Origin: Moniliella sp. 'wahieum'
Taxonomy: Eukaryota; Basidiomycota; Moniliellomycetes; Moniliellales; Moniliellaceae
Reading direction: 5' to 3'
Assembly: GCA_003971905.1 (NCBI GenBank)
Contig: RSEE01000019.1
Span: 186,001-250,000 of the forward strand
DNA: 64,000 bases
Of this stretch, positions 22,087 through 32,938 are shown in pieces. A program made the translations under genes and the position numbers. Positions within the stretch are counted from its first letter, which is position 1. Each line of letters starts with the position of its first letter. The notes under the pieces were generated by a model, which ran no database searches, was not told where the DNA came from, and saw nothing but the letters and a program-made list of their open reading frames with translations.

Positions 22087-23753
22087 TCAACGACGGTAGG
22101 GAAGGCGGGACTTGCGAAGAAGGCACCTTGGTACCAGCATGCACCAGCGTCCAGCTGGATGCACCTTTGGCCTCTTGTCCCAATGACGGGGGAAGGTGAG
22201 GGGAGGCAGGGTGATTCCCATGCCCCTATGCGAACGCGGTGGGAGCGGCAGGTCTGACGAAGCTGTCCTGGCATCTTCTTGCGGTGCAGGAGCAGGCACA
22301 GGAGCAGGCGGAGGTACAGGATCAGGCGCGTGAGCAGGCGCAGGCGCAGGCGCAAACCCAGGCGGGTGGGTGGCAACCCACGCTTGAAACCCAAGTTGGC
22401 GCATGCGGTCGTTGTGTCCCTTAACGTGGCGGTTGAGCGTGGTGCGACGGGTAAACGTTTTGCCACAGCCGGGCAAGGGGCAAGCGTGAGGCCGATTGCC
22501 CGAGTGGGTGCGACGGTGGCGCGCCAGAGAGGAGGAGTCGGAAAAGCTCTTGGTGCAGCCGGCCACTTCGCACGCGTGAGGACGTTCGCCCGTATGGACC
22601 CGACCATGCACCGTGAGTGCACTTCGCTGGATAAAGCTTTTGGTGCACCCAGCAAATGTGCATTGAAATGGTCGTTCGTTGGTATGAATACGCCAGTGCC
22701 GTGCAAGTCCGACCGGCGCGAGAAGGATTTGCCACATTCGCCACACACGTGTTCGCCCCGGGCCTCCGGACTGCCACTCGGGTTGGCTCCACTACCAAAT
22801 TCGCGGTGGGCGTGCGTACTTGCATGTGCATGGAGATCTTCTTGACGCGCAAAAGTCCTGTCGCACACATCGCACACGAGGAGTTTGGGGAATACGCGCC
22901 GTGGCGCCCGCCGCTTCGGACGAACCTCGTCTTCGACAGGTGAGACGGGCGTAGCAGGCCTGCAACCGTGGTAGCAAGGACGGGCGGGGGACGGGTCATG
23001 AATGCCGTGAGGGACACGCTTCCGTTTTCGTACAGACTCGGCAGACTTGGGCGATAGCACGCGTGTTGGCGTGGAGGGTTTGGCAGAATCGGGGCTTGAA
23101 ATCGGCCCAGGAGGGTGGCGGGATTGACCCAGCTCCTCTGCCACGGAGTCAACACTCAGTTTTTCATCATCATCATCATCTTCTTCTTCTTCTCCCTCCA
23201 TGTCTTCGTCTTCCTCGTCTTGCTCTTTGGTCATTTCAGCGTTGAGATCAGCAGAGCCGGGGTCCATGGGGAAGGCAGATGTACCGGCGCCTGAAGTGGC
23301 AAAGGGCGCGTCCGTGAGGTATGGAGGCCGGATGGCGCACGCTGGAGTATGCGGGAAATGGAGAAGTTGCTGTTCGGGGAGTACGGGGGATGCTCGTGTC
23401 CTCGGCGGGAGAAGGGGATGCGGTGCGCTTGGATTCCTGCGAGAGGGCAGGAACCATATCAGGGGCGTCGGCGATTGGCCGTACCCGGCGCAAGGGGAGG
23501 GCGCATGCGGGAGACGAAAGGGCAGTATGGTAGAGCGACGGAGCGGGAGGAGCTGCGGTGGAGCGGAGGTGGCTGGTGGCGGCGGCGGTGGACGTGGCCG
23601 GGGGCGTGCGCTGGTAAATGTGGCGGGGTGACAATCCGCGCAGCGCGGTGGCGGGGGCGCGGCGTGGGCGAGGGCGGCGAGCTTGGGCGCGTCGGGGTGG
23701 CGGGAGGAGGGGCGTGCCGCGGCGGAGGCCGGGGTGCCAGGGGTGTCGGCCAT
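22087..23753 (-). CDS. C2H2 zinc-finger transcription factor with five fingers
   Basis: Predicted nuclear DNA-binding protein. From MADTPGTPASAAARPS there is a long Pro/Ala/Ser-rich N-terminus, an acidic tract (EEEEDDDDDEKL, coded by CATCAT/CTTCTT runs near 23161-23200), a basic RKRKRVPHG stretch and then fingers. These are VCDVCDRTFARQEDLHAHASTH, HVCGECGKSFSRRSDL..ARHWRIH, FQCTFAGCTKSFIQRSALTVH, HACEVAGCTKSFSDSSSLARH and HACPLPGCGKTFTRRTTLNRH. The last four are linked by TGERP-like linkers (TNERPF, TGERPH, SGNRPH). A Pro/Ala tail follows. The frame changes once inside finger 2, near 22710, where the family is colinear, so a single assembly indel is likely. The target gene set is unknown; tandem C-x4-C fingers occur in Zap1-type and GLI-like factors, but I do not assign an orthologue. 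The start was chosen as the Met after a GC-rich leader. Confidence 0.8.
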
Positions 23754-24229
23754 GGTGCGTGGGCAGGTGGTGTGGGCAGGAGAGGTGGTGGCAATCTGCG
23801 TGCGCCACTTGGCAAAATACAGGGCAAAAAGCCGTCGCAGGCAGGACCCCCGCAGGCGCGTCGGGGCACACTGCCCGGGTGCGGGGCGCCCTTCGGTCTT
23901 TTTAGCGTGGCTAAAATTTTGCGGTGCGGGTGTCCTGTGCGCGCCCGCGTGGGGCCGTGCGCAGGGTGCTGCCGCGCACAGCGCCAGTGCTGGGCCCTGC
24001 TGGGCCCTGCTGGCGCCCCCACGCGGGCGTGTCTGTGGCAAGCCCGCGCAGGCGCACCGCAGCAGCCCCGCCTCCCCCGCCCCGAGAGACACGCGCCCCT
24101 GCTCGCCACGCCTCACGCCTCACCAGGCCTCACCCGCCCCCCCGTCGGCCTCAGGCTCACTGCGTCAAGTTTCACGCTTCAGTCTCCTGGGCCTCACCTC
24201 GTGTCCGCCGGCCTGCTGTCACCGTCACC
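23754..24229. other. GC-rich spacer between zinc-finger and SAP18-like genes
   Basis: About 480 bp of very GC-rich DNA that probably holds the zinc-finger gene's promoter. It ends with several TCACGCC/CCTCACG words (24103-24190). Long frames in all directions reflect composition only. Confidence 0.5.
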
Positions 24230-25097
24230 TCAAGCACGCACCCATCCGCTCCTCCTGCAAACGCCCCGCGATCCATCGATCCAGCCCAAAGATTGCATTC
24301 TTTTGCTGTGCCTGCAGCCAGGGGCATAAGCTATGTCTCTTCTTTCCCCCGCCCTGGTGCTTCCAAGCCGCATCCCCCGCCTCGGGCGAGCAGCACGCGC
24401 CGGCGCACTCACCCGGCACTCCACCAGCTCCCCGTCGTACAGCGACAGCGCACCCAGCGTAAGGCCCCCCGGTCGGACGAGTCGGGACGGCGCGGGGCGG
24501 CCCGCAGTGCCAGCTCTGCGTGCGGACCAAGGATGCGGCGCAGCGCATGGTCCGGTATCCGCTCAATGCTCTTCACCGTTCCCGACCACCGCCGCGGGCA
24601 GAGAGAATTGCTCCGGGGGTCAAACAGAAGGACACGGAGGTTAAACGTGCTTTGGGCCGTGGCAATCCCAGTCGCTGAGTGGACCAATTCCATAATGGTC
24701 CGCAGCTGGGTATTGTCAAACGCGTACACAATCACTTCCAACACACGTCGGTCCAGCTTTTTGTCCCGGCCGATGCGCTGCTCGGGAGTGGGACCGGCGA
24801 GCCATTGGCCCGGGCTGATGGACCGCAATTGGGCAGCGTTCATCCACTCGGGTTCAGTGTGCACCAGCAGCGTACCGCTCGTGGTGTGGCCTGGGAAATG
24901 CGGCGGGACACGCATCAGCTCACGAGCGCGTCGGGCGGAGCGTGGACCGGGCCGGGGCACCGGCTAGCTCCGAAGAGGGCAGACCATGTGCCGCCCAGAA
25001 GAGATGAATGGAGGCGACGTACCTCGCTCCCCTGAGCATGAACCACGTGTCGATCAGGCCTGTGCTGGGGCGGGGGCGCCGAGTAGGCCTCGCTCAT
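24230..25097 (-). CDS. SAP18-like protein (Sin3/ASAP complex subunit)
   Basis: Probable relative of Sin3-associated polypeptide p18, a ubiquitin-fold adaptor of histone deacetylase and exon-junction-linked complexes. The matching pattern is a strand (GTLLVHTEPEWMNAAQL), then LEVIVYAFDNTQLRTIMELV (family: LQIYTWMDATLRELTDLV), FNLRVLLFDPRSN, WSGTVKSIERI (GYRVKEIGS) and LTLGALSLYDGELVECRV (TLQSQKFQIGDYLDIAI). The order and spacing fit. Exon 1 probably begins MSEAYSAPPPQHRPD at 25097, with a GTACGT donor near 25028 and an acceptor near 24915. A GTGAGT donor right after LVECR suggests a further short exon near 24230-24320. One frame change near 24480 separates the last block. The residue-level match is weak, so the family call is tentative. 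Confidence 0.48.
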
Positions 25098-25427
25098 GGC
25101 CAGCAGTCGGTGGCGATGGGAGTGCAGGGGAGCAGATGGATGGGTATCCGCAGCGCCTAGGCCTCCCAGCGGCCCGTCTGCTGATGTAAGCAGATAGGGT
25201 GTCTGCACTGCGAATTGGAATTGGCTGCGGGCTCTGGCATTTTATAGTGGGCCCAACGCCTTCTAACATCTGAAAGGCCTAACCTGCCCAACATAGCAGC
25301 CCCCCCCGGCTGCCAGCGGCCCACTAGAACGCAGCCGCAACCACCACCACTGCACCAACTACAGCCTCCCTCCACAGCCAATGTGTTCGTCGCGCACGCC
25401 ATCGCATGCTCGCTCATCCATTCTATT
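25098..25427. other. Spacer upstream of the SAP18-like gene
   Basis: About 330 bp between the SAP18-like start and the RAT1 stop, both on the minus strand. It would contain the SAP18-like promoter and the RAT1 3' end. Nothing else was seen. Confidence 0.5.
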
Positions 25428-28400
25428 CTACCGTCTGCGGCCAAGCGGGGGAGGAGGCCCGGAGCGCGGCGGCGCACGCTGACCGTACGAGCCATAGCCC
25501 TGTGGCGCCTGCGCAGCCTGGTGGCCATAGCCCCCATAGCCTCCCTGGCCCCCGTACCCCTCATACCCCGGCTGCTGGCCATACCCGCCGTAGCCATAGG
25601 AAGCCGGGGGCGGCTGGGCCGCTTGGCCGTACCCCGCGTACCCTTGGTACCCGCCGTATCCCGCGCCTTGCCCCGCATACCCGCCATAGCTGGCGCCGTA
25701 GCTCGACGGGCCGTAGCCCGGTTGCCCGTAGCTCGCTTGGCCATAGGCCGCCTGGCCATAGCCACCATACCCCTGGCCTTGCCCAGGCGGCGGATACTCC
25801 TGCCGGTAGTTGCCGTAGCCTTGCCCGTACCCCCCCTGGCCATGGCCACCCGCACCTCCGTATCCACCTTGGCCATAGCCATGAGCCCGCGGCTGGCTGC
25901 CTCCGTAGCTGGCGTACTGCGCCGGGGGCGTCGAGTACGACCCAGGCGCTCCTCGGTGGCCACCTTGCCCATACGAGCTATATCCACCCCGTGGCGGCGG
26001 CGGCGGCCCACGCCCCATGCCCTGCGAACTTCCTTCGCCCGTGGCAAAGGCCGGCGGGCGCTGCGGAGCGGCCGATCCACCATTGGCAGCACGCCACTTC
26101 AAGTTGGAAATATCCTTCCCTCCCAACTTTGCCCGCGGCTGCTCCACTCCCGGAAGAAGGATGGCACGGTGAACAAATTGGGCCATAGGTAGCTCGTACT
26201 GCACCGAAATGGACTGGTCATTGGCCACGTCCGGCAGGGCAGGGTAGCGGGTGAAGGGACTGGGGAGAGTGCTGCCCGGGATGCAGGTCGGATCAGGCTT
26301 GACGTGGCCATGGATCGACGGGAGTTTGCCCGTGTCAATCTCCAAGTCGGTGGCCTTTCCCGCGTACAGAGTGGCAAAGTCGTCGTATATCTTGCAGGAA
26401 GAGCCAACAAAAAGGTAGTCATGGCCAAACTCATTCCTCCTTTTTTCATCCGGGGTGAGAAGCGCGGTACGAGCCTCCATCGCATTGAGCAGCCGGGTCT
26501 GGTCGATGAATGGGAGGAGCACAACACCTTGCCACGCATGCTTCTTTCCATTCATGTCGACCTGGAAATCGACAGGATAAAAGTCGTAGATCTCGCTCTG
26601 GGGTTCGGTCATGAGCGAGTGGTAGGCTTCAGGGATGCTCGCCCGGGAGGCGGCTGGAAGCACGCCCATCAGCTGCTCGTACGGATGGAACGGCTCTCCC
26701 TTCTCAAAGTCCACATTCACCGTCTTCATATCAAGGGCAGCCATGTCCTCCGCATAAGGGGCAAAGTGGTAGGGATAATACCAATGCCAAGACGGACAGC
26801 CCTGGTAGTAGTACTTCAACACCCAACACAAGCCCTCAATATAGTGACGCGCCACATCCAGCTTCGACTCTTGGTCGTCGAATGCGATTCCAAATTTGTC
26901 CTTGTAATATTGTTCGCGTGGGGTGCCTTCGCGCGTCTCGACAGACGTGTTGGGTACGCGGTAGTTCTCCAGCAACGCTGACTGGGCCTCTTCCTCCGTA
27001 TCGGTGGAAGACTCGTTTTCCTCCTCTTCCTCAGCATCCTCTTCCTCGTCAGCGGAAGAACGTTTCTGACCCGCTACAGACGGGGGAGGGGAAGTCTTGA
27101 CCTCGGATGTAGGCTCGGCTGTGGTCCCTCCTGCTCGAGTTTCACCTTGCTCTCGGCCTGATCCTCAGATACCTCCTCAGCCTTAGGCTCTGCAGATCGA
27201 TCTTCGATGGGGGGTTCCTCCAAGATTTTGGGGGGCTGGCCGTCTTCAGCATTCGGAGTTTCTGGCTGTTCCGCCTCACGCCCGACAACTGGGCCTTGAG
27301 TTTAGCCGCAGCAGATAGGTTGGCAGCATTGGCGTCCATCTGAGGCATAGGCCGGTGCTTGGTCCCCTGAAGAGGTTTGATCTCCTCATCTTCCTCGGCC
27401 TTGGGCGGACCAGCCATGCGTCTCTTTTTAAGATTCTTCCGAGCGCGTTCACGAGCTCTGCGAGCCTCTTTGACTGCAGTCATCCGATCCAGATCGCGCT
27501 GCTTTTGGGCCTCATGTTGCTCTTTTTTACGCGCAATCAACTCATCTTCCTCGGATGCAATCCCGCGAAGGATGTGATGGACAGCCTCGAGGTTAACGTC
27601 GCCCCCATTGGTTAGGTAGTCCGTCATGCGCTGCAATTCTTGCCGCCAAATCCGCATGAGAAGGTCGATCGCGCCCTCGCGGATGTCCAGCGCGGGCAAG
27701 TGAGGGAGGAAATCATTTCCCACAAAAAAGAAGGAAGACCCAGTCATCAATGGCACGCTCTGCATTGTACTCGAACCTAAGACCCGGCACACGGAGCTCG
27801 ACAACCAAGTACTCCCGCAGCACTGCCACATCAAGGAACACAAATGGTTTCTTTCCGGGTTCGGCCTGAGGTTCTTCCGGTGGATCGGGAAGATCAGGTC
27901 GGGAGCGGCAAGCGCGAGCCATATGACCTCGTTTGCCGCACTTGGCGCAGCCGCGGCTGCGACCGGCTTGGTCAAACACGTCCTCACGCAGAACTTTGAA
28001 GTGCGGCTCGTGGGTCGCAAGGGAGAGGATGATCAAATCGGCATCCAGACCGTAAATGACGTGACGCGTGTTGGGGTCGTAGTCAGGGAAGGAGCGTTGG
28101 CGTCGGACAAAGTCCATAATCTTGTGCTCCCCTTCTCCTGGGACAGACGCGTCAGAGAGGATAACGGTAAGGTGTTTCCACCCCGGGTCCTCATTGATCT
28201 TCTTGGCCACCCAGTATCGGAGAGACTGGGTAAGACATCCATAAATGGCGTGCCGGGGGTAATCGCGTTGGAATCCCACGATGTCTTGGTCAACTTGGCC
28301 AGTTCCTCGTCAGGGATGGGTTCCCCCTTGGCCCGGAGGGTTGCCAGCTTGGCCGCGTTCTCTACCCGTTTTTCTTCAGCCTCTTGAGCTGCCCGGAAAC

Positions 28401-28827
28401 GACGCGAACGCTGTTGGTTCATTTTAGCACGGGGGGCAACACCGTCAATCGCCATCATCAGAACACGACGCGGGCGGATCATGTTGACAACGCGTTCGGT
28501 GTAACGCAGCACCTCGACCATCATATCCTCCTCGGTCTCAGGGGCCGGACGGCCTTCAGGATGGGTACAAGGATGCACAATGCCATTCATGTCAAGGTAC
28601 AGACAATCGAATTCCTCCCCGTTTGGATTGGGTCCGCTCATGTCGACCCCTAGCCGCACGTCGCGGCCATCCTCACCCCCCCCACTACGACTTGTTCCTC
28701 CTCCTCCTCGACCGCCTGGACGATCTTGGGATACCTTCGCGTCAACCAGCGGAAAAGAGCAGGGACACCCTTTTACGGCGACAGTCAGCAGAGCTCGAGC
28801 AACAAAGAGTGGGCAGACACGTACCAT
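25428..28827 (-). CDS. RAT1: RAT1/XRN2 nuclear 5'-3' exoribonuclease
   Basis: Nuclear 5'-3' exonuclease that drives Pol II termination (torpedo), rRNA and snoRNA trimming and RNA decay. The start ATG (28825-28827) is immediately followed by a 55-nt intron (28770-28824, GTACGT to AAG), so exon 1 codes only Met; exon 2 begins [18 protein letters not shown]. Catalytic-domain blocks are present: [68 protein letters not shown] and [10 protein letters not shown]. The zinc knuckle [14 protein letters not shown] (C-x2-C-x4-H-x4-C) separates it from cytoplasmic XRN1. The C-terminus is a Gly/Tyr/Gln-rich low-complexity tail of about 180 residues. Frame changes fall inside conserved blocks near 28300, 27725 (six A where seven are needed), 27280 and 27115. 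They look like assembly indels. Confidence 0.93.
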
Positions 28828-29352
28828 CGAGTCGCGTGGTGGTGGTGGCAAGGACCGATGCTGCGCTGGATCGATTCCCCCTGTGGTTCAACGGTCACCG
28901 GCGATGTACATGAGCTTGAACATTCAATGCCGTCCAGCGGCAGGCGGCCGGCGAGCCAACCGAGTCCCGTGAAATTTTTCTTCTTCCTGGCGGTTGGTCG
29001 ATGATTGGGTATCGATGATTGACGCGATCATGACCGTGGCAGGTGATGTTTGACGCGTGATCAGGGACTGGATACCCCCGCAGTGCCCAGTGCTCATTGT
29101 AGCATGCAACACTGAAATGGTAGACTTGGGCGAATCGTCACGCGTCACACGTCACTGGTCATTAATCAGGACTGGCTTCTGTCTTGAGAAGCGCTTGAAA
29201 GTCACTTGGTTCAGCAAACGTTCCAACCTGTCCGCCTTTTCCGCTGCGATCTTGCACCGATAATTTTTTGCAGCGGGTGCGCTAACCATTACCAAGCCGC
29301 CAACCCTTCGAAACCCCAGGTCCGCCTAGCTCCCCTGACCCACCCCATCAGC
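28828..29352. other. Divergent promoter region between RAT1 and the RGG/LRR gene
   Basis: About 520 bp shared by two divergent genes. It contains GACGCG, TCACGCG and ATGACC words around 29017-29160 and no clear TATA box or coding sequence. Confidence 0.5.
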
Positions 29353-31787
29353 ATGGCGCGTGACGCCTTCTTTACTGCTCAAGCGCGCATCCCCCCCTGC
29401 ACGTGGCGGCGAACCGAGGGATCGAGGTGCCCCTCGTGGCCGGGGCGGTGGTAGCAGGGGGACGCGCGGCACTCCCCGTGGCCGAGGCGGCCATGAATCC
29501 GGAGGCCGTGGAGGCGGTGGTTGGAGCCGGACGACTGATGGACACGGCCATACTGGCGATGAGTCAGGCTCTCATGGCGTGGGAGGGGTGCATTTTCTGA
29601 CTCCCGAGGCCGTGGGAGGGGTGGATTTTCTGATTCACGCGGCCGTGGCCGAGGCGGCTTTTCCGAATCGCGTGGCCGTGGTCGAGGTGGATTCAGTGAT
29701 TCGCGAGGAAGGGGCAGTTCCCGGGAGGTGGCCGTGCAGGCTTTCGTGGGATCCCACGAGATCACGGATGGGCAAACGTTTCCGACCGCCCCCACTCTAA
29801 CCAGCCTGGCGAGGGGTTGGATGATTCTGATGCGCCTCCCGCCAAGCGGATGCGCCAGGGCCCCCCTCACCGACCCAAGTCCAAGCCTCGTCGCGAAAAG
29901 CCCGAAAGCGATGAAGAGCCGAGGAGCCCACTTCGATTTTTGACAAGGACGCGCTAGACTTGTCGTCGCACCCACTTCCTCCGTTTGACGACTTGGTGGA
30001 CACACTTTCTCAGTTCAAGCGGCTGCGGAAGCTCAATGTAGCGTCCATCGAGCCTAACGAGGAGCACTCGGAAGGGCAACTCGCTCTCATGGCTTCAAAA
30101 GGCGGTTGTCAAGTCCAAGTCTTCCGCGCGCAAGGCCTCCAAAGAGGAAGATTCGCCCCTGGAGTGCGTGATTTGTGGTTTGGGCATGATTTGACGACAC
30201 TCAACCTGTCTGCCAACCATGCTCTGGGTGAAGCCCACTCCAAGCAAGGCGAGGAGGTTTTCAGTGCTACGGCCTTTCCTACTCTTTATGGTTCGTACCA
30301 CTCCTTCATTTTTTTCACCATTATCGTTCGCTGACCTTGTATCCCCCTTCAGCCTTGGACCTGTCCCATACATCCTTACATTCGCTCCCTCTCTTGACTC
30401 TGCAAACGTCCCTCCGTGCCCTGGTTCTCACCGGAAATGAGCTGACATTCTGCCTACGCTTCCACTCCTCCCCAACCTCAACACACTCATTGTGTCCAAG
30501 AACAAGTTGACCAGTTTACCTTCTACGCTCCCCAGTTCGCTTCCCTCGCTCAAGAAACTGAGTTTGGCCAACAACGACGTGAACGATGGAGCGGCACTGC
30601 CAGACTTCACGCCCTGTGGGACCTGCGGGAAGTACGGCTAAACGGAAACCCCAAACTGATTTCTCTCCCGAGCCACCTGTCTTCTTGGGGTCGCGGCCGG
30701 AATGGCACAGCACCCGGCTTGGACCTATTAGATTTGGGTCGCTGCGGCTTCACCTCTGGGACGCTTTGCAACCTATCCTACAACTTGGGCAGGTTGCCTC
30801 AACGGGTGGACACCGTGGCCTGCGCAATCTCAACTTGAATGGCAATCCACTTTTCGACTCGGACGACCCGGCCGAGGTGGCAGCAGCGCGGGAGCGCATT
30901 TTGCAGGTTCACCCAGGCCTGCGTACCTTGAACAATGACCATATCGGCCCTACAAAGAAAGTGGGCGACGACAAGCCCGAGGCGGAGGATGAAGACAAGG
31001 CCGGTGCCCCCGTAAAGCCTACAGCCTCTGTGGGGCAAAAGCGCAAACGGGATGAGGACCAACCCACCACAGCCCCTGCCCCTGTCCCTGCCCCTGTCTC
31101 CACAGGAGAGGCGGAGAAGGAGCACGGCAAGCATAAGCGTGGCGCACGGGGTGGCAAGAAGAAGAAACACACTGAGGTTGAGACGACGGTTTCGCTGGAG
31201 AATGTACCCGTGCCTGAGCCTGAGCCTGAACCTGAAGAGGAGGAGGTGCGGTCCGACTCGGAGGATGAGATGATATCCAAGCGGCAGCTGGAGCGGGACG
31301 CTCTGGCCGACGCGGTGGCCTTGGATGCGGACGAATCGGATGACGAGATGGCAGGCGTCCCGGACAAAGCTACGGCCGAGTCGTATTTGGTGGAAGCTCC
31401 AACCGACAAGTCCAAATGGGTGGACAAGACCTTTGACGACATAAAGAAACCTGCGGAGGGTGGTACCCTGGGCAAGGGGCCCACTAAGAAAGTGTCCAAG
31501 AAGCCACCCAAAAAGGCGTCCACCAACCTCTTGGCTGGTCCAGCTTCGACGGCCCGGCCTGGTACTGGTGCCAAGGCATCAAAGGAGGAGCAGAAAACTA
31601 AGAAGGAAACGGCTGCTGCAGAGGTGGACCGCAGTGCCGTGGTCGGTATCGTCGCTGTTGATAAGAAGGCCGGCAAGAAGCGTAAGGAAAGTAAGGCGAT
31701 GGCCCTCCCAAGCCCCGTCCTTCCGCTCCTGCTAACTTTGGACTTGGAGGGGGAGGTGCATGGGGTGGGGGACAATCGAGCTGGTGA
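29353..31787 (+). CDS. RGG-box plus leucine-rich-repeat protein, probably nucleolar
   Basis: I do not recognise an orthologue. Starting MARDAFFTAQARIPP, the N-terminus is Arg/Gly-rich, with repeats of the type RGRGGFSDSRGRG spread over frames between 29420 and 29730 (about 33-bp units). A basic linker (KRMRQGP) leads to DKDALDLSSHPLPPFDDLVDTL and LKRLRKLNV, the start of a leucine-rich repeat domain. Repeats include LTTLNLSANHAL, LRALVLTGNELTFLP, LNTLIVSKNKLTSLPS, LKKLSLANNDVND and LRNLNLNGNPLFDSDDP, followed by an LRR-cap-like VHPGLRTLN. The C-terminus is Lys/Glu-rich (RGARGGKKKKH, several KKA and KKP clusters) and ends GGGGAWGGGQSSW. A probable intron starts GTTCGT near 30292. RGG plus Lys-rich tails suggest RNA binding and nucleolar location. 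Several frame changes are needed. Confidence 0.68.
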
Positions 31788-32128
31788 AGTGCTTGTTTGC
31801 CTCGAAAATGATATTAGGATGGGTTGTTTCCCTCATTTCGACGCTGATTAGATGATAATCAGATCAGCTGGAAGGAGTGTGTATAGGTTGCGGCAAGGGT
31901 GAATACCTCAAAGAACGTTCCGTCGTCCAGTAGCCAACGTCTTGTCGAGTATTACCGATGTTATCGGTCTGGCTGCGTGTCAGCGACCACAGGCACAGGC
32001 ACAGGCACAGCAACGCGAAACTGGAATTTGTCACCCGTTTGTCATCAGCGCATCGGTACAGCGACCGGTGACCCAACCTTTCCCGATCTCCTTCTCCATG
32101 CTACACCCTTTAAGCTTCACCTCCAATC
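31788..32128. other. Short intergenic spacer
   Basis: About 340 bp between the RGG/LRR gene and the DUF4202 gene. A CAGGCA hexamer repeats about four times at 31989-32010. Nothing else was seen. Confidence 0.5.
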
Positions 32129-32899
32129 ATGTCTGCCTCATTGGTACTGGCCCGCTCGCAGATCGACGCATTACACCAAGAGGATCCGGCTTACGCGGCC
32201 CACAAACGGGGGGCAGCTCGACGTGGTGGATGAGCTGCAGTACGCCGATTCGATGGAGCGGTGGGCAGAGGAGCTTCTTGCCTCTCGTCCGGACGAGGAA
32301 AAGAATTCATCCCCCTTGGACAGCGACCTTGTTCGTCTTGCAGCACGGTGCCAGCACCTGGAGCGATTCAAGACCCCACGTTCATCTTATCCGGAGGGCA
32401 AGGCTGGGTACCTGCGCTGGCGGAGCAAATTGTATGTTCTCCAAGCGGACCGAGCCCGCGAAGTACTGCTCGCATCGGGGGTGTCGGAGACGGACGCGGG
32501 GAAGGTGCACAAGTGGGTGCGCAAAGGTGAACTCAAAGCTGGCCAGCAGGACGTAAAGATCCAGGTGCGTATCTATTTTCCCTCTTGGATGGATCTAATT
32601 CGCCTGATTACGAACAGGCTCTCAGCTTCTCGAGGACGCGGCTGTGCTCGTCTTCCTAGAGAAAGAGATTGCGGGTTTTGCTCAAAGCACAAAGAGTATA
32701 CGGAGGACAAGTTTGTCGAGATCCTGGCCAAGTATGTGGTATTTGGGGGAGAATCATGGGATCGGAGACTGACTCTCTTTCCAGGACCTTGCGCAAAGTC
32801 TCGCCCACTGCTGTTCAGGCTGCCCAGCGCATCGACATGTCCCCCGCCATTGCTGCCTTGCTACAAAAGGCAGCGACCCAAGCGACAGAATCGGCATAA
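32129..32899 (+). CDS. DUF4202 domain protein
   Basis: Small conserved protein of unknown function found in bacteria and fungi. After MSASLVLARSQIDALHQEDP the product shows DELQYADSMERWAEELL, then LVRLAARCQHLERFKTPRSSYP and AGYLRWRSKLYVLQADRAREVL, the DUF4202 hallmark with its RCQHL...PR..YP...YL.WR pattern. KVHKWVRKGELKAG, LEDAAVLVFLEKEIAGFA, YTEDKFVEILAK and TLRKVSPTAVQAA follow. The conserved His and Cys could be catalytic or metal-binding, which is inference only. Introns: 32565-32625 (GTGCGT to CTCTCAG) and one from GTATGT near 32732 to CCAG near 32786. Frame changes near 32205 and 32690. The gene is convergent with a minus-strand gene ending 40 bp away. Confidence 0.85.
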
Positions 32900-32938
32900 G
32901 AATTCACCTCTAGCTGGTTGGTAGATTACATTCCAGGT

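Noticed and set aside
23200-24462. Plus-strand open frames opposite the zinc-finger gene
   Set aside because: They are antisense shadows of the zinc-finger gene and its GC-rich leader.
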